A stretch of 63,114 nucleotides of DNA from an uncultured Gemmiger sp. (GCA_934502625.1 CAKSUQ010000013.1:1-63114); one strand, 5' to 3'. Shown: positions 37,978-47,257, counted from the stretch's first letter. Program-made: numbers and translations. The notes: generated by a model not told the origin, from the sequence alone.

Positions 37978-38017
37978 GCCGCATAAAAACCACCGCCCCG
38001 TTTATGGTGTATGAATC

Positions 38018-38479
38018 ATGGATTATACGATTTTATGCACGCGCAAAAATCCCCGTTTGCAAAATTATGATTATAGAAGAGAAAATTATTATTTTGTGAC
38101 CGTATGTGCGCATCATAAACAATGTGTGTTTGGCGCGGCAGGAAAACCAAATGACGTCGGACAAATGGCTGCACAAGGAATAAAGGATATTTCCAGACAT
38201 TTTCCCGGTGTGGATGTGGATGAATATGTGGTAATGCCAAATCATGTTCATATGATATTGGTTTTTCCGCAGGAACAATGTAATTTGTCCGCCGTAGTGG
38301 GAAGCTACAAGTCGTATGTGTCCAAAATGTTCCATGTGGAACATCCGGGTGTGACATTGTGGCAGCGTTCATTTTATGATCATATTATTCGTGATGAAAA
38401 CGCGTATTGTGAAATAAAAAGATATATTCAGGAAAATCCGTTGAAATGGAATTTGGATGAATATAACCCACACGCATAG
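38018..38479 (+). CDS. REP-associated tyrosine transposase (RAYT, IS200-like Y1 fold)
   Basis: The 153-residue product has the Y1-transposase arrangement: an RRENYYFVTVCAHHK strand, the metal-binding HxH in VMPNHVHMILVFP, a basic SFYDHIIRDENAYCEIKRYI helix with the candidate catalytic Tyr, and ENPLKW, equivalent to the Y-I-xx-NP motif of RAYTs. RAYTs nick single-stranded REP hairpins next to a conserved tetranucleotide. The gene is AT-rich compared with gyrB and gyrA, is flanked on both sides by GTAG-foot palindromes, and contains a parS-like site. It appears intact. It could be domesticated rather than actively mobile. Confidence 0.88.
   Translation: MDYTILCTRKNPRLQNYDYRRENYYFVTVCAHHKQCVFGAAGKPNDVGQMAAQGIKDISRHFPGVDVDEYVVMPNHVHMILVFPQEQCNLSAVVGSYKSYVSKMFHVEHPGVTLWQRSFYDHIIRDENAYCEIKRYIQENPLKWNLDEYNPHA
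38328..38343. promoter_or_regulatory. parS-like site inside the RAYT gene
   Basis: TGTTCCATGTGGAACA differs from the palindrome TGTTCCACGTGGAACA at one central base. It encodes the MFHVEHP part of the transposase. Confidence 0.65.
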
Positions 38480-38480
38480 C

Positions 38481-38575
38481 GTAGGGGCCGGGCATGCCCG
38501 GCCCGCAGCGTACAAGCAACGACCCGTTTGTGGGCAATAACGCAAAGTTGAGGGCCGGGCATGCCCGGCCCCTAC
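38481..38575. repeat. Paired REP palindromes (BIME-like), right flank of the RAYT gene
   Basis: 38481-38504 starts GTAG and 38552-38575 is the exact mirror unit ending CTAC; both have the core GGCCGGGCATGCCCGGCC found to the left of the RAYT gene. Confidence 0.85.
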
Positions 38576-38624
38576 GGTGCAGTAAAATTAATAAGTTCAA
38601 GTAAGATTGAGTTAAGGTGATACA

Positions 38625-41207
38625 ATGGAAGAAAACATCATCATGGTGCCGGGGTCCGGTACCAAGGTCATTGTGCGCGATGTGAAGCAGGAGATCGAGA
38701 CGGCGTTCCTTGACTACTCGATGTCTGTTATCGTGGCGCGCGCTCTGCCCGATGTGCGCGACGGCCTGAAGCCCGTCCACCGCCGCATCCTGTACACGAT
38801 GCACGAGCGCGGCAACGACCCGCAGCACCCCTACCGCAAATCCGCCGATACCGTCGGTGCGGTGCTGGGCTCGTACCACCCGCACGGCGATTCCTCGGTC
38901 TATGATGCCATGGTGCGTCTGGCACAGGATTTCAGCCTGCGTTACCCGCTGGTGGACGGCCAGGGCAACTTCGGCTCCGTGGACGGCGACCCCCCGGCTG
39001 CTTACCGTTACACCGAGGCCCGCATGTCCAAGATGGCCTGCGAGATGCTGACCGACATTGAAAAAGACACCATCGACTGGGACCCCAACTTTGACGAGAC
39101 CAAGAAGGAGCCCCACGTCCTGCCCAGCCGCTTCCCGAACCTGCTGGTCAACGGCAGTCAGGGCATCGCCGTCGGCATGGCGACGAACATCCCGCCCCAC
39201 AACCTGCGCGAGATCGTCAACGGCATGGTCGCCATGATGGACGACCCCGAGATCGACCTGGCCGGGCTGATGGAGTACGTCAAGGGCCCCGACTTCCCGA
39301 CGGGCGGCATCATCATGGGCCGCAGCGGCATCCGCGCCGCCTACGCCACGGGCCGCGGCAAAATCACGCTGCGGGGCCGTGCCGAGATCGTCGAGAAGAA
39401 GAACGGCCGCTACGAGATCCTCATCTCCGAAATCCCCTACATGGTCAACAAGACCCGCCTGATCGAGTCCATCGCTGACCTTGTGAAGGACAAGCGCATC
39501 GAGGGCATCAGCGACCTGAACGACGAGTCCTCGAGCCGCACCGGCATGAAGATCGTCATTGAGATCAAGAAGGACGCGAACCCCCAGGTCGTGCTGAACC
39601 AGCTCTACCGCTTCACCCAGCTGCAGGACACCGTCGGCGTCATCATGCTGGCGCTGGACGACGGCGTGCCCAAGATCATGAGCCTGAAAACCATGATGGA
39701 GCGCTATATTGAGTTCCAGATGCAGGTCATCCGCCGCCGCACCGCGTTTGAGCTGAAGAAGGCAAAGGAGCGCGAGCACATCCTCGAGGGCCTGCACAAG
39801 GCCGTTGACATCGTCGATGAGATCATCGCGACGATCCGCGCCTGCAAGGGCGGCTTTGCCGAAGCGCGGCAGGCCGTCATGGACAACTTCGGTTTTGACG
39901 AGCTGCAGGCGGACGCCATTGTCAAGCTGCAATTGGGCCGTCTGGCCGGTTTGGAGATCCTCAAAATCGAGCAGGAGTTGGGCGAGCTGCGCGAGGCCAT
40001 CGCCGATTATGAGGACATTCTGGCCAACGACGAGCACGTCAAGCGCATCGTCAAGACCGACCTGACCGCGCTGGCCGACAAGTACGGCGACGAGCGCCGC
40101 ACCTCCATCGAGGCTGTGTCCGGAGAGGTCGACATTGAGGATCTGATCCCGGAGGAGACATGCGTCTTCACGCTGACCCACGAGGGCTACATCAAGCGCA
40201 CGACGCTGGACACCTATCAGGCACAGAACCGCGGCGGCCGCGGTGTGCAGGGCATGACCCAAAAGGACGACGACTTCACCGAGGAGCTGTTCGTCGGTTC
40301 GACCCATGACTATATGCTGTTCATGACGAATCAGGGCCGCGTCTACCGCCTGAAGGGCTATCAGGTGCCGGAGGGCAGCCGCACGGCCAAGGGCAGCCAT
40401 ATCGTGAACCTGCTGCAATTGCAGGAGGGCGAAAAGGTTACCCTGATGCTGCAGCAGAAGGCCGGCGTCGACGAGGAGAACACCTACGCGACGATGATCA
40501 CGAAGCAGGGTCTTATCAAGCGCACGCCGCTGTCCCAGTTCCGAAACATCCGCAAGGCAGGTCTGATCGCCATTGCGCTGAACGAGGGTGACAGCCTTGT
40601 GTGGAGCCACCTGACGAAGGGCGACGACGAGATCATCGTCGCCACCCACGACGGCGCGGCCATCCACTTCACCGAGGACGGTGCCCGCTCGATGGGGCGT
40701 ACCGGCCACGGCGTCCGCGTCATTAAGCTGCGCGAGGGCGACTATGTCGTCGGTGCAGGCGTCTGCCGCCCCGGTGCGACGGTGCTTACCATCAGCGAGG
40801 AAGGCAAGGGGCGCCGCAGCCGCATCGATGATTACCGCATCACGAAGCGCGGCGGCTTGGGCATCCGCAACTACTCCAACGGCGACGTGGCGGGCATCAA
40901 GATCGTGGACGACACCGACGATTTGATTTTGATCAGCCAGAACGGCATACTCATCCGCATTCACGCGTCGGACATCAACATCCAGAGCCGCTACGGCAGC
41001 GGCGTCCGCGTCATGCGTCTGGTCGAGGACGACAAGGTGGCCGTGGTTGCCCGCGTCGACCGCGACAACGAGGCCGAGACCGCGAAGATCGAGGACGCAG
41101 GCGAGACCGACCCGACCCCGGAAGAGTTGGCAGCCATCGAGGCCGAGGAGTTGGCGCAGGAGGCCGCGGAGGATAACGCAGCACCCGAAAACGATAACGA
41201 GGAGTGA
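38625..41207 (+). CDS. gyrA: DNA gyrase subunit A
   Basis: The 860-residue subunit cuts and rejoins DNA through Tyr129 in [12 protein letters not shown]. The GyrA box is [11 protein letters not shown], and C-terminal beta-pinwheel blades follow. The quinolone-determining region reads [15 protein letters not shown]: Ser90 and Asp94, equivalents of E. coli Ser83 and Asp87, are unchanged. The C-terminus has an acidic tail ([20 protein letters not shown]). The start at 38625 is where family similarity begins. The gene ends in a perfect ACTTTCTTTG palindrome. Confidence 0.98.
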   Translation: MEENIIMVPGSGTKVIVRDVKQEIETAFLDYSMSVIVARALPDVRDGLKPVHRRILYTMHERGNDPQHPYRKSADTVGAVLGSYHPHGDSSVYDAMVRLAQDFSLRYPLVDGQGNFGSVDGDPPAAYRYTEARMSKMACEMLTDIEKDTIDWDPNFDETKKEPHVLPSRFPNLLVNGSQGIAVGMATNIPPHNLREIVNGMVAMMDDPEIDLAGLMEYVKGPDFPTGGIIMGRSGIRAAYATGRGKITLRGRAEIVEKKNGRYEILISEIPYMVNKTRLIESIADLVKDKRIEGISDLNDESSSRTGMKIVIEIKKDANPQVVLNQLYRFTQLQDTVGVIMLALDDGVPKIMSLKTMMERYIEFQMQVIRRRTAFELKKAKEREHILEGLHKAVDIVDEIIATIRACKGGFAEARQAVMDNFGFDELQADAIVKLQLGRLAGLEILKIEQELGELREAIADYEDILANDEHVKRIVKTDLTALADKYGDERRTSIEAVSGEVDIEDLIPEETCVFTLTHEGYIKRTTLDTYQAQNRGGRGVQGMTQKDDDFTEELFVGSTHDYMLFMTNQGRVYRLKGYQVPEGSRTAKGSHIVNLLQLQEGEKVTLMLQQKAGVDEENTYATMITKQGLIKRTPLSQFRNIRKAGLIAIALNEGDSLVWSHLTKGDDEIIVATHDGAAIHFTEDGARSMGRTGHGVRVIKLREGDYVVGAGVCRPGATVLTISEEGKGRRSRIDDYRITKRGGLGIRNYSNGDVAGIKIVDDTDDLILISQNGILIRIHASDINIQSRYGSGVRVMRLVEDDKVAVVARVDRDNEAETAKIEDAGETDPTPEELAAIEAEELAQEAAEDNAAPENDNEE

Positions 41208-41280
41208 CATACTTTCTTTGCAAAGAAAGTATGCAAAGAAACTCCAATAAAATAGGGAGGGGTAGTGATACCTCTCCCTA
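41208..41280. repeat. Two palindromes between gyrA and mnmE
   Basis: CATACTTTCTTTG and CAAAGAAAGTATG (41208-41233) start at the gyrA stop and form a perfect inverted repeat. TAGGGAGGGGTAG and TACCTCTCCCTA (41253-41280) form a REP-like hairpin with an ATAG instead of GTAG foot. Confidence 0.7.
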
Positions 41281-41305
41281 TTCATGGTATAAAAGGAGCA
41301 TCCAC

Positions 41306-42694
41306 ATGGAACTGCACACAACCATCTGCGCGCTGGCGACGCCACCGGGCGAGGGCGGTATTGCCACCGTCCGCGTGTCCGGCGCGGACGCCTACGGCAT
41401 CGTTGGCAAAATATTTGCGCCGGTGCGGCAGGGCAGGCGCGTCGCCGATGCCAAGGGCTACACCGCGATGCTCGGCCACTATCTGCTGCGCGGCGAGGAG
41501 ATGGACGAGTGCGTGGCGCTGTTTTTCCGCGCACCGCACTCCTACACCGGCGAGGATGTGATAGAGTTGTCCGTCCACGGCGGCACGGCCATGGCCGATG
41601 GCCTGCTGGAGGCACTGATTCTGGCGGGCTGCACGCCCGCCGCACCCGGCGAGTTCACCCGCCGCGCGCTGGAAAACGGCCGCATGTCGCTGACACAGGC
41701 CGAGGCCGTGATGGAGGTTATCGCGGCGAACGGGCGGCAGGGGGCGGCGCTGGCAAAATCAGCGCTGGACGGGCGGCTGGCAAAGCGCATCGGGCGCATC
41801 CAGACCGCGCTGCAAACGCTGAACGCCCACCTGACTGCGTGGGTCGACTACCCGGAGGAGGATGTGCCCGAACTGTCCGACGAGGCGTTTGTCGCCACGC
41901 TGACCGCGCAGAAAGCCGAGCTGGACGCGCTGATCTCCGGCTACAGCGCAGGCGCGGTGCTGCGGCACGGCGTCGACTGCGTGCTGCTGGGGCGGCCGAA
42001 CGTGGGCAAAAGCACATTGCTGAACCTGCTGGCAGGGTTCGACCGCGCCATCGTCACGCCGGTGGCGGGCACGACCCGCGATATTGTGGAGCAGGCCGTC
42101 CAACTGGGCAGCGTGCGGCTGAACCTGTTTGACACCGCCGGTGTGCGGGAGGTCGGCGCGGACGGCGATGCCATCGAGGCCGAGGGCATCCGCCGCAGCT
42201 GGAAAAAGCTCGACGAGGCCGGGCTGGTGCTGGCGGTGTTCGACGCCGCGCAGCCGCTGTGCGACGACGATTTAGAGCTGGCACGCAAGTGCCGGGGCCG
42301 CCCGGCAATCGCCGTTTTGAATAAGCAGGACTTGGCGGGGGAGCAGAAGGTTCCACGTGGAACATTGGAGCCGTATTTTAAGAAAATCGTCCCCATGTGT
42401 GCGAAGGACGCCGTGGGCTTGCAGGCCTTGACCGACGCCGTAGCTGACTTGCTGGGCACGGCGCAGCTTGACCCCGGCGCGGCCCAGCTGTGCAGCGCAA
42501 GACAGTTGGCGGCGGCGACCCGTGCCCGTGATGCGCTGGCCGAAGCGATAGCAGCGAAACAAGATGGTTTTGGGCTGGATGCTGCGGCGGTGTGTTTGAC
42601 CGATGCCTTACAAGCCCTGTATGATTTAACCGGCGAGGATGCGACAGCGGCAACAATCGATGAAGTATTTGAAACGTTCTGTGTGGGCAAATAA
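41306..42694 (+). CDS. mnmE: tRNA modification GTPase MnmE
   Basis: The 462-residue GTPase works with MnmG to add a (carboxymethyl)aminomethyl group to wobble uridine 34 of certain tRNAs. The N-terminal folate-binding domain (TICALATPPGEGGIATVRVS), the G domain (GRPNVGKSTLLN, DTAGVRE, NKQD) and the C-terminal FCVGK end with the catalytic Cys are present. The ATG follows AAAAGGAG. A parS-like site (42349-42364) is embedded in the coding sequence. The gene is normally beside mnmG; repeat element C intervenes. Confidence 0.97.
   Translation: MELHTTICALATPPGEGGIATVRVSGADAYGIVGKIFAPVRQGRRVADAKGYTAMLGHYLLRGEEMDECVALFFRAPHSYTGEDVIELSVHGGTAMADGLLEALILAGCTPAAPGEFTRRALENGRMSLTQAEAVMEVIAANGRQGAALAKSALDGRLAKRIGRIQTALQTLNAHLTAWVDYPEEDVPELSDEAFVATLTAQKAELDALISGYSAGAVLRHGVDCVLLGRPNVGKSTLLNLLAGFDRAIVTPVAGTTRDIVEQAVQLGSVRLNLFDTAGVREVGADGDAIEAEGIRRSWKKLDEAGLVLAVFDAAQPLCDDDLELARKCRGRPAIAVLNKQDLAGEQKVPRGTLEPYFKKIVPMCAKDAVGLQALTDAVADLLGTAQLDPGAAQLCSARQLAAATRARDALAEAIAAKQDGFGLDAAAVCLTDALQALYDLTGEDATAATIDEVFETFCVGK
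42349..42364. promoter_or_regulatory. parS-like site in mnmE
   Basis: GGTTCCACGTGGAACA matches the palindrome TGTTCCACGTGGAACA at 15 of 16 positions. Confidence 0.7.
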
Positions 42695-42696
42695 AA

Positions 42697-43216
42697 AAAG
42701 ATAAAAGATAATAGATAAAAGATAATAAAAAAAGTGGATCGCGGCGCGGAGCGCCGCTCAAATTCGGAGGGCGGCAATGGAGAAAAATACGCTTAAGGAT
42801 AAAACTTTTCAGCTATCTGTATCTGTTATTTACTTGTATCGCCAGCTGTGCAATAATAGTGGTGACGAGGTATTGGCTCGCCAACTATTGCGTAGTGCAA
42901 CTTCAATTGGTGCAAATGTGCGGGAAGCTGTGTACGGCGTAAGCCGACCAGATTTTATAGCAAAACTGCAAATTGCATTGAAAGAAACCGCAGAAACTGA
43001 ATATTGGATAGAACTTTTGCAGGAGACAGGAACAGTAAAACCGGAAAGTGGTGAAAAGCTAAAAAGAGACTGCATTGAGATAAAGCGTATACTGATCGCC
43101 ACACTGAAAAGCAGTAAATCTAACGCTCAATGAAAAAGATGTGATGAACGTATTATAAATTTGCGCGCACGGCGCGCATCCAATTTTATTATCTATTATC
43201 TTTTATCTATTATCTA
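42697..43216. mobile_element. Repeat-bounded element, copy C (carries a four-helix-bundle gene)
   Basis: Left arm AGATAAAAGATAATAGATAA with the core start GTGGATCGCGGCGC (42734-), right arm ATTATCTTTTATCTATTATC with the core end GCGCGCATCCA (43172-43182). Between them lies one AT-rich gene with its own GGAGGG ribosome site. The element separates mnmE from mnmG. Confidence 0.7.
42777..43133 (+). CDS. Four-helix-bundle protein (23S rRNA intervening-sequence protein family)
   Basis: The 118-residue protein has the family pattern: DKTFQLSVSVIYLYRQLC, LARQLLRSATSIGANVREAV, FIAKLQIALKETAETEYWIE, and a fourth helix KLKRDCIEIKRILIATLK. The family includes proteins encoded in 23S rRNA intervening sequences and the Avd proteins of diversity-generating retroelements, some of which bind nucleic acid. 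Here it is free-standing, AT-rich and the only gene inside a repeat-bounded element. No reverse transcriptase or variable repeat is near, so its role is unknown. Confidence 0.85.
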   Translation: MEKNTLKDKTFQLSVSVIYLYRQLCNNSGDEVLARQLLRSATSIGANVREAVYGVSRPDFIAKLQIALKETAETEYWIELLQETGTVKPESGEKLKRDCIEIKRILIATLKSSKSNAQ

Positions 43217-43236
43217 AAAAAGAGGAACCACAAACC

Positions 43237-45102
43237 ATGGACAAACTAGCAACCTACGACGTCATTGTGATCGGCGCGGGGCACGCGGGGATCGAGGCGG
43301 CGCATGCGGCGGCACGGCTGGGGGCAAAGACCGCTGTCTTTACATTGTCGCTGGATTTCATCGGCAATATGCCCTGCAACCCGTCAATCGGCGGCACGGC
43401 CAAAGGGCACCTTGTGCGCGAGGTCGATGCCCTCGGCGGATTGATGGGAATCGCCGCTGATGCCACCTACCTGCAAAGCCGGATGCTCAACCGCGGCAAA
43501 GGCCCCGCCGTGCACAGTCTGCGCGTCCAGACCGACCGCAAGCGCTACCACATCTGGATGAAGCATGCGCTGGAAAAAACCGCAAACCTCGACATCCATC
43601 AGGGCGAGATCGTCGGTGTCGACGTGCAGGACGGCAGGGTCGTCGGCGTCATCACGAACCTGCACGGCTACTATGCCTGCAAGGCCGTCGTTATCGCCAC
43701 CGGCACCAATCTGGGCGGCCGCATCTTCGTCGGCGACGCCCACTATGACAGCGGCCCCGATGGCACCCACGCTGCCACCGCGCTGACAAAGTGCCTTGTA
43801 GCCAACGGCTTCACGCTGCGCCGCTTCAAGACCGGCACGCCCGCCCGCGTCCACCGCCGCAGCATCGATTTCTCGAAGCTGGAATGTCAGCCCGGCGACC
43901 CCGACGACGAGCTGCAGCCGTTCAGCTTTATGACCCGCGTGCCGATGCACAACAAGGTCAACTGCTACATCGCCTACACAAACCCCGCGACCCATAAGGT
44001 CATTCTCGACAACCTGCACCGCTCGCCGCTCTACGGCGGCGACATTCAGGGCGTCGGCCCGCGGTACTGCCCGTCCATTGAGGACAAGGTCGTCCGCTTT
44101 AAGGAGAAGGAGCGCCACCCGGTCTTTGTGGAGCCCTGCGGCGAGGACACCGAGGAAATGTACCTGCAGGGCCTTTCGTCCAGCCTGCCCGAGGCCGTGC
44201 AGAACGAGATGTACCGCACGATTGCCGGGTTTGAGCATCTCGAAATCATGCGCCCGGCCTACGCCATCGAGTACGACTGCGTGGACCCCACCACGCTCAA
44301 GCCCACGCTGGAAAGCAAGGTCGTGGGCGGCATCTACGGCGCGGGGCAGTTCAACGGCACCTCCGGCTATGAGGAGGCCGCTGCGCAGGGGCTGCTGGCC
44401 GGTCTGAACGCCGCCCGCCACGCGCTGGGCAGGGAAGAGCTGGTGCTGGCGCGGCACACAAGCTACCTCGGCACGCTGGTGGACGACCTTGTCACCAAGG
44501 GCGTCATGGACCCCTACCGCATGATGACGAGCCGCAGCGAGTACCGCCTGAGCCTGCGCCAGGACAACGCCGACGAGCGGCTGACCCCGATTGGCCGCGA
44601 GTACGGGCTGGTGGACGATGACCGCTGGGCACTGTTCTGCCGTGACCGCGAGGTCAAGCAGGCCGAGCTGCACCGGCTGGAAACGACGAGCATCAAATTG
44701 GCCGACCTGCGCGCCGCCGCCCCCGAAGGCGCGGAGCTGGGCGAGATCGGCGGCTCGGCCATCGAGCTGATGCGGCGGCCCTACATCAGCTATGATCTGA
44801 TCGCGAAGGTCATTGGCCGCGGCGAGGGCGTGACCCCCGCCATGGCGCAGCGCATCGAGACGGAAATTCGGTATGCAGGGTACATTGCCCGCGAGGAGCG
44901 CATCATCCGGGACATCCAGCGGCACGAGAATGTGAAGATCCCCGACGACTTTGACTACGCGCCGATAGAGACGATGACGCTGGAATCCCGCGAGAAGCTG
45001 ACGAAGATACGCCCCCGCACGCTGGCGCAGGCCGGGCGGATACCGGGTGTATCGCCCAGCGATCTGGCGCAGTTGAGTATTGTGCTGCTGAAGCTGAAAT
45101 AA
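43237..45102 (+). CDS. mnmG: tRNA uridine 5-carboxymethylaminomethyl modification enzyme MnmG
   Basis: The 621-residue FAD protein partners MnmE in wobble uridine modification. The N-terminal dinucleotide fold [20 protein letters not shown] and the conserved blocks NCPSIGG-like [24 protein letters not shown]-type [13 protein letters not shown] and the C-terminal helical domain ending in [19 protein letters not shown] are all present. Length is standard. The ATG follows AGAGGAA, immediately right of repeat element C. Confidence 0.97.
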   Translation: MDKLATYDVIVIGAGHAGIEAAHAAARLGAKTAVFTLSLDFIGNMPCNPSIGGTAKGHLVREVDALGGLMGIAADATYLQSRMLNRGKGPAVHSLRVQTDRKRYHIWMKHALEKTANLDIHQGEIVGVDVQDGRVVGVITNLHGYYACKAVVIATGTNLGGRIFVGDAHYDSGPDGTHAATALTKCLVANGFTLRRFKTGTPARVHRRSIDFSKLECQPGDPDDELQPFSFMTRVPMHNKVNCYIAYTNPATHKVILDNLHRSPLYGGDIQGVGPRYCPSIEDKVVRFKEKERHPVFVEPCGEDTEEMYLQGLSSSLPEAVQNEMYRTIAGFEHLEIMRPAYAIEYDCVDPTTLKPTLESKVVGGIYGAGQFNGTSGYEEAAAQGLLAGLNAARHALGREELVLARHTSYLGTLVDDLVTKGVMDPYRMMTSRSEYRLSLRQDNADERLTPIGREYGLVDDDRWALFCRDREVKQAELHRLETTSIKLADLRAAAPEGAELGEIGGSAIELMRRPYISYDLIAKVIGRGEGVTPAMAQRIETEIRYAGYIAREERIIRDIQRHENVKIPDDFDYAPIETMTLESREKLTKIRPRTLAQAGRIPGVSPSDLAQLSIVLLKLK

Positions 45103-45109
45103 ACAGGAT

Positions 45110-45258
45110 GCCTTCTCCCGCGAGGGAGAAGGTGCCCGAGGCCCCGCCCGAGGGCGGATGAGGGCCGAGTATATCGATTTCACCCGCAACCGGGCAGCCA
45201 CATACAGTCTGCCCTCATCAGCCGCCTGCGGGCGGCAGCTTCCCCCGAGGGGGAAGCC
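45110..45258. repeat. Long palindromic repeat, copy 3
   Basis: GCCTTCTCCC to GGGGGAAGCC, with inner GATGAGGGC and GCCCTCATC. It sits between mnmG and rsmG and ends 11 bases before the rsmG start, so it contributes the AAGGAG ribosome site flank. Confidence 0.85.
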
Positions 45259-45269
45259 AAGGAGACGCT

Positions 45270-45974
45270 ATGATTGATAAAAACAGATTACAAGCCAAAT
45301 GTTCCACGTGGAACATTGAATTGACCGGCGCACAGATGGACCTGCTGGACAGGTACGCCGAGCTGCTGGTCAGCTATAACGAGAAGGTCAACCTGACCGC
45401 CATCACCAGCCCCGAGGGCATCGAGGACCGCCACTTTGCGGACAGCCTGCTGTTTGCGGCGCAGCCCGAGGTACAGGGTAAGCTGGTGGATGTCGGCACC
45501 GGTGCGGGCTTCCCGGGCATTGTGGCAAAAATCTACAAGCCCGATCTGGAACTGACGCTGATGGAGCCGACGGGCAAGCGCGTGGACTTTTTACGCTACG
45601 CCTGTGCCGAGCTGGGTCTGACCGGCGTCGAGTTTGCGAAGGAGCGCGCCGAGGAGGCTGCCCGCAAGATTTGGCGCGAGCAGTTCGACGTGGCCAGCGC
45701 CCGCGCGGTGGCGGCGCTGCCCGTGCTGTGCGAATACTGCCTGCCGCTGGTCAAAGTCGGCGGACGGTTCATTGCGATGAAAGGCCCCGAGGCGGACGCC
45801 GAAGCAAAAGCCGCCGCCAACGCGCTGAAAAAGCTGGGCGGCCAATATGAGGAAACGCGCGCCTTCACGTTGCCGGACGGCAGTGCCCGCGGGCTGGTGT
45901 TCTGCAAAAAAATATCGCAGACTCCGACGGTTTACCCCCGAAACGGCGGAAAAATTGCAAAGAAACCGTTGTAA
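45270..45974 (+). CDS. rsmG: 16S rRNA (guanine527-N7)-methyltransferase
   Basis: The 234-residue enzyme methylates G527 of 16S rRNA with S-adenosylmethionine. VDVGTGAGFPGI is the cofactor motif, followed by LTLMEPTGKRVDFLRYAC and the FDVASARAVAALPVLCEYCL block. Codons 11-16 (CSTWNI) are written by a perfect parS site, so the N-terminus has been shaped by it. AAGGAG precedes the ATG. Confidence 0.96.
   Translation: MIDKNRLQAKCSTWNIELTGAQMDLLDRYAELLVSYNEKVNLTAITSPEGIEDRHFADSLLFAAQPEVQGKLVDVGTGAGFPGIVAKIYKPDLELTLMEPTGKRVDFLRYACAELGLTGVEFAKERAEEAARKIWREQFDVASARAVAALPVLCEYCLPLVKVGGRFIAMKGPEADAEAKAAANALKKLGGQYEETRAFTLPDGSARGLVFCKKISQTPTVYPRNGGKIAKKPL
45300..45315. promoter_or_regulatory. parS site in rsmG
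   Basis: TGTTCCACGTGGAACA, a perfect 16-base palindrome of the Firmicutes parS type. Confidence 0.9.
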
Positions 45975-46080
45975 CAGCGCGAAAAAGTAAACATACGGGC
46001 GAACGATTTTTCTTCCCCGAAACTGCGGTTTATGCTATGCTTTTTGTAGAAAAGCATAGCATTTTTTGTAGGCCGCTTTG

Positions 46081-46104
46081 GTAGGGGCCGGGCATGCCCG
46101 GCCC
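46081..46104 (+). repeat. REP palindrome
   Basis: GTAG foot plus GGGCCGGGCATGCCCGGCCC, identical to the copies flanking the RAYT gene. It lies in the gap before noc. Confidence 0.85.
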
Positions 46105-46149
46105 TCAACTTTGCGGCAGGCACACTGAACCCAAGGGGAGGAACCGAAA

Positions 46150-47004
46150 TTGCCTAGAAATGATATACAAAAGCAGGGACGCATTCTGATGCTGCCTGTG
46201 GACTGCATCGAGCCGTCGCCCTATCAGGCGCGCACCGCCTTCGACGAGCCGGAGATCGCCGCGCTGGCGGTCAGCATTTTGCAAAACGGGCTGCTGCAGC
46301 CCATCTGCGTGCGCAAGGTCGGGCTGCGCAAATATCAGCTTGTGGCGGGGGAGCGCCGCCTGCGCGCCTGCCGTCTGGCAAAGCTGGACAAGGTGCCCGC
46401 CATCCTTGCCGACTACGACGACAGCGAGTCCGCCGCGCTGGGGCTTTTGGAAAATTTGCAGCGCAGCCAGCTTGACCCCTTCGACACGGCGCGGGGCATC
46501 AAGGAGGTCATCCGGCTGTGGGGCTGCACGCAGGCCGAGGCCGCGCGGCGTCTGGGGCTGAGCCAGCCCGCCCTCGCCAACAAGCTGCGGCTGCTGACCC
46601 TGACGCCGGAACAGCAGCAGCTTTGCACGGCCAACCACCTGAGCGAGCGCCACGCCCGCGCCGCCCTGCGCCTGCCCGAAGGCCGCCGCACCCCCGCACT
46701 GGAAAAGATGGCGCGGGATAAGCTCAGCGTGCGGCAGGCCGACAAGCTCGTCGATCAGATGCTGGCTGCGCCCAACGCCCCCAGCCCCTGCCGCCGCACG
46801 ATCCCCATGGTGCGGGATGTGCGGTTCTTCGTGAACACGCTGCAGCACGCGGTCGACCTGATGACCCAGAAGGGGATAGCCGCCACGACCCGCTGTGATA
46901 AGCACGACGGGTGTTTGGAGTACATAGTGCGGATACCCGTCAGCAGTGACGGGACAGCGGGAAAGATGGATGAGGAGAAGGAAGGGTTTGAGGTAAAGGT
47001 GTGA
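46150..47004 (+). CDS. noc: Noc-like ParB-family protein
   Basis: The 284-residue protein is the first of two ParB paralogues. It has the CTPase/N-engagement motif LVAGERRLRACRLA, a helix-turn-helix (TQAEAARRLGLSQPALANKL) and a C-terminal dimer domain. The AxANKLRLL wording of the recognition helix and the position between rsmG and soj fit Noc, which in Bacillus blocks division over the chromosome. It starts with TTG, supported by AAGGGGAGG upstream. No TATTTCCCGGGAAATA-like Noc site was seen in the window. Confidence 0.85.
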   Translation: MPRNDIQKQGRILMLPVDCIEPSPYQARTAFDEPEIAALAVSILQNGLLQPICVRKVGLRKYQLVAGERRLRACRLAKLDKVPAILADYDDSESAALGLLENLQRSQLDPFDTARGIKEVIRLWGCTQAEAARRLGLSQPALANKLRLLTLTPEQQQLCTANHLSERHARAALRLPEGRRTPALEKMARDKLSVRQADKLVDQMLAAPNAPSPCRRTIPMVRDVRFFVNTLQHAVDLMTQKGIAATTRCDKHDGCLEYIVRIPVSSDGTAGKMDEEKEGFEVKV

Positions 47005-47021
47005 TAGGGAAGGCTTGCGAA

Positions 47022-47172
47022 GCCTTCCCCCACGAGGGGGAAGGTGTCTGCGGCCCCGACCGCAGACGGATGAGGGCCGATGGTTTTGCAGATACCCAAT
47101 ATAAAAAGCAATAGAGATAACTCCGCCCCTCATCAGTCACCTTCGGTGACAGCTTCCCCCCAAGGGGAAGCC
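47022..47172. repeat. Long palindromic repeat, copy 4
   Basis: GCCTTCCCC to GGGGAAGCC, preceded by an extra small hairpin GGGAAGGCTTGCGAAGCC (from 47008). It directly precedes the parS-containing terminator. Confidence 0.85.
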
Positions 47173-47179
47173 TTTTAAA

Positions 47180-47226
47180 AAGCCCCCTTAAATGTTCCAC
47201 GTGGAACATTTAGGGGGGCTTTTTTG
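47180..47226 (+). terminator. Terminator with parS at its centre
   Basis: AGCCCCCTTAAA and TTTAGGGGGGCT flank TGTTCCACGTGGAACA, so the whole 40-base stem is palindromic, followed by TTTTTT. It lies between noc and soj. Confidence 0.85.
47193..47208. promoter_or_regulatory. parS site before soj
   Basis: Perfect TGTTCCACGTGGAACA in the apical part of the terminator hairpin. Confidence 0.9.
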
Positions 47227-47257
47227 TATTTAACCCCTTTTTTATCCCTGTATTCTG

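Noticed and set aside
38385..41645. A long antisense frame across gyrA
   Set aside because: It is a shadow of codon bias in gyrA; it has no ribosome site and consists of Asp/His/Leu/Val-rich sequence. Similar antisense frames over dnaA, gyrB, serS, mnmG and the pilin-like gene were rejected for the same reason.
42777..43133. Diversity-generating retroelement
   Set aside because: The four-helix-bundle protein resembles Avd, but no reverse transcriptase, template repeat or variable repeat is present.
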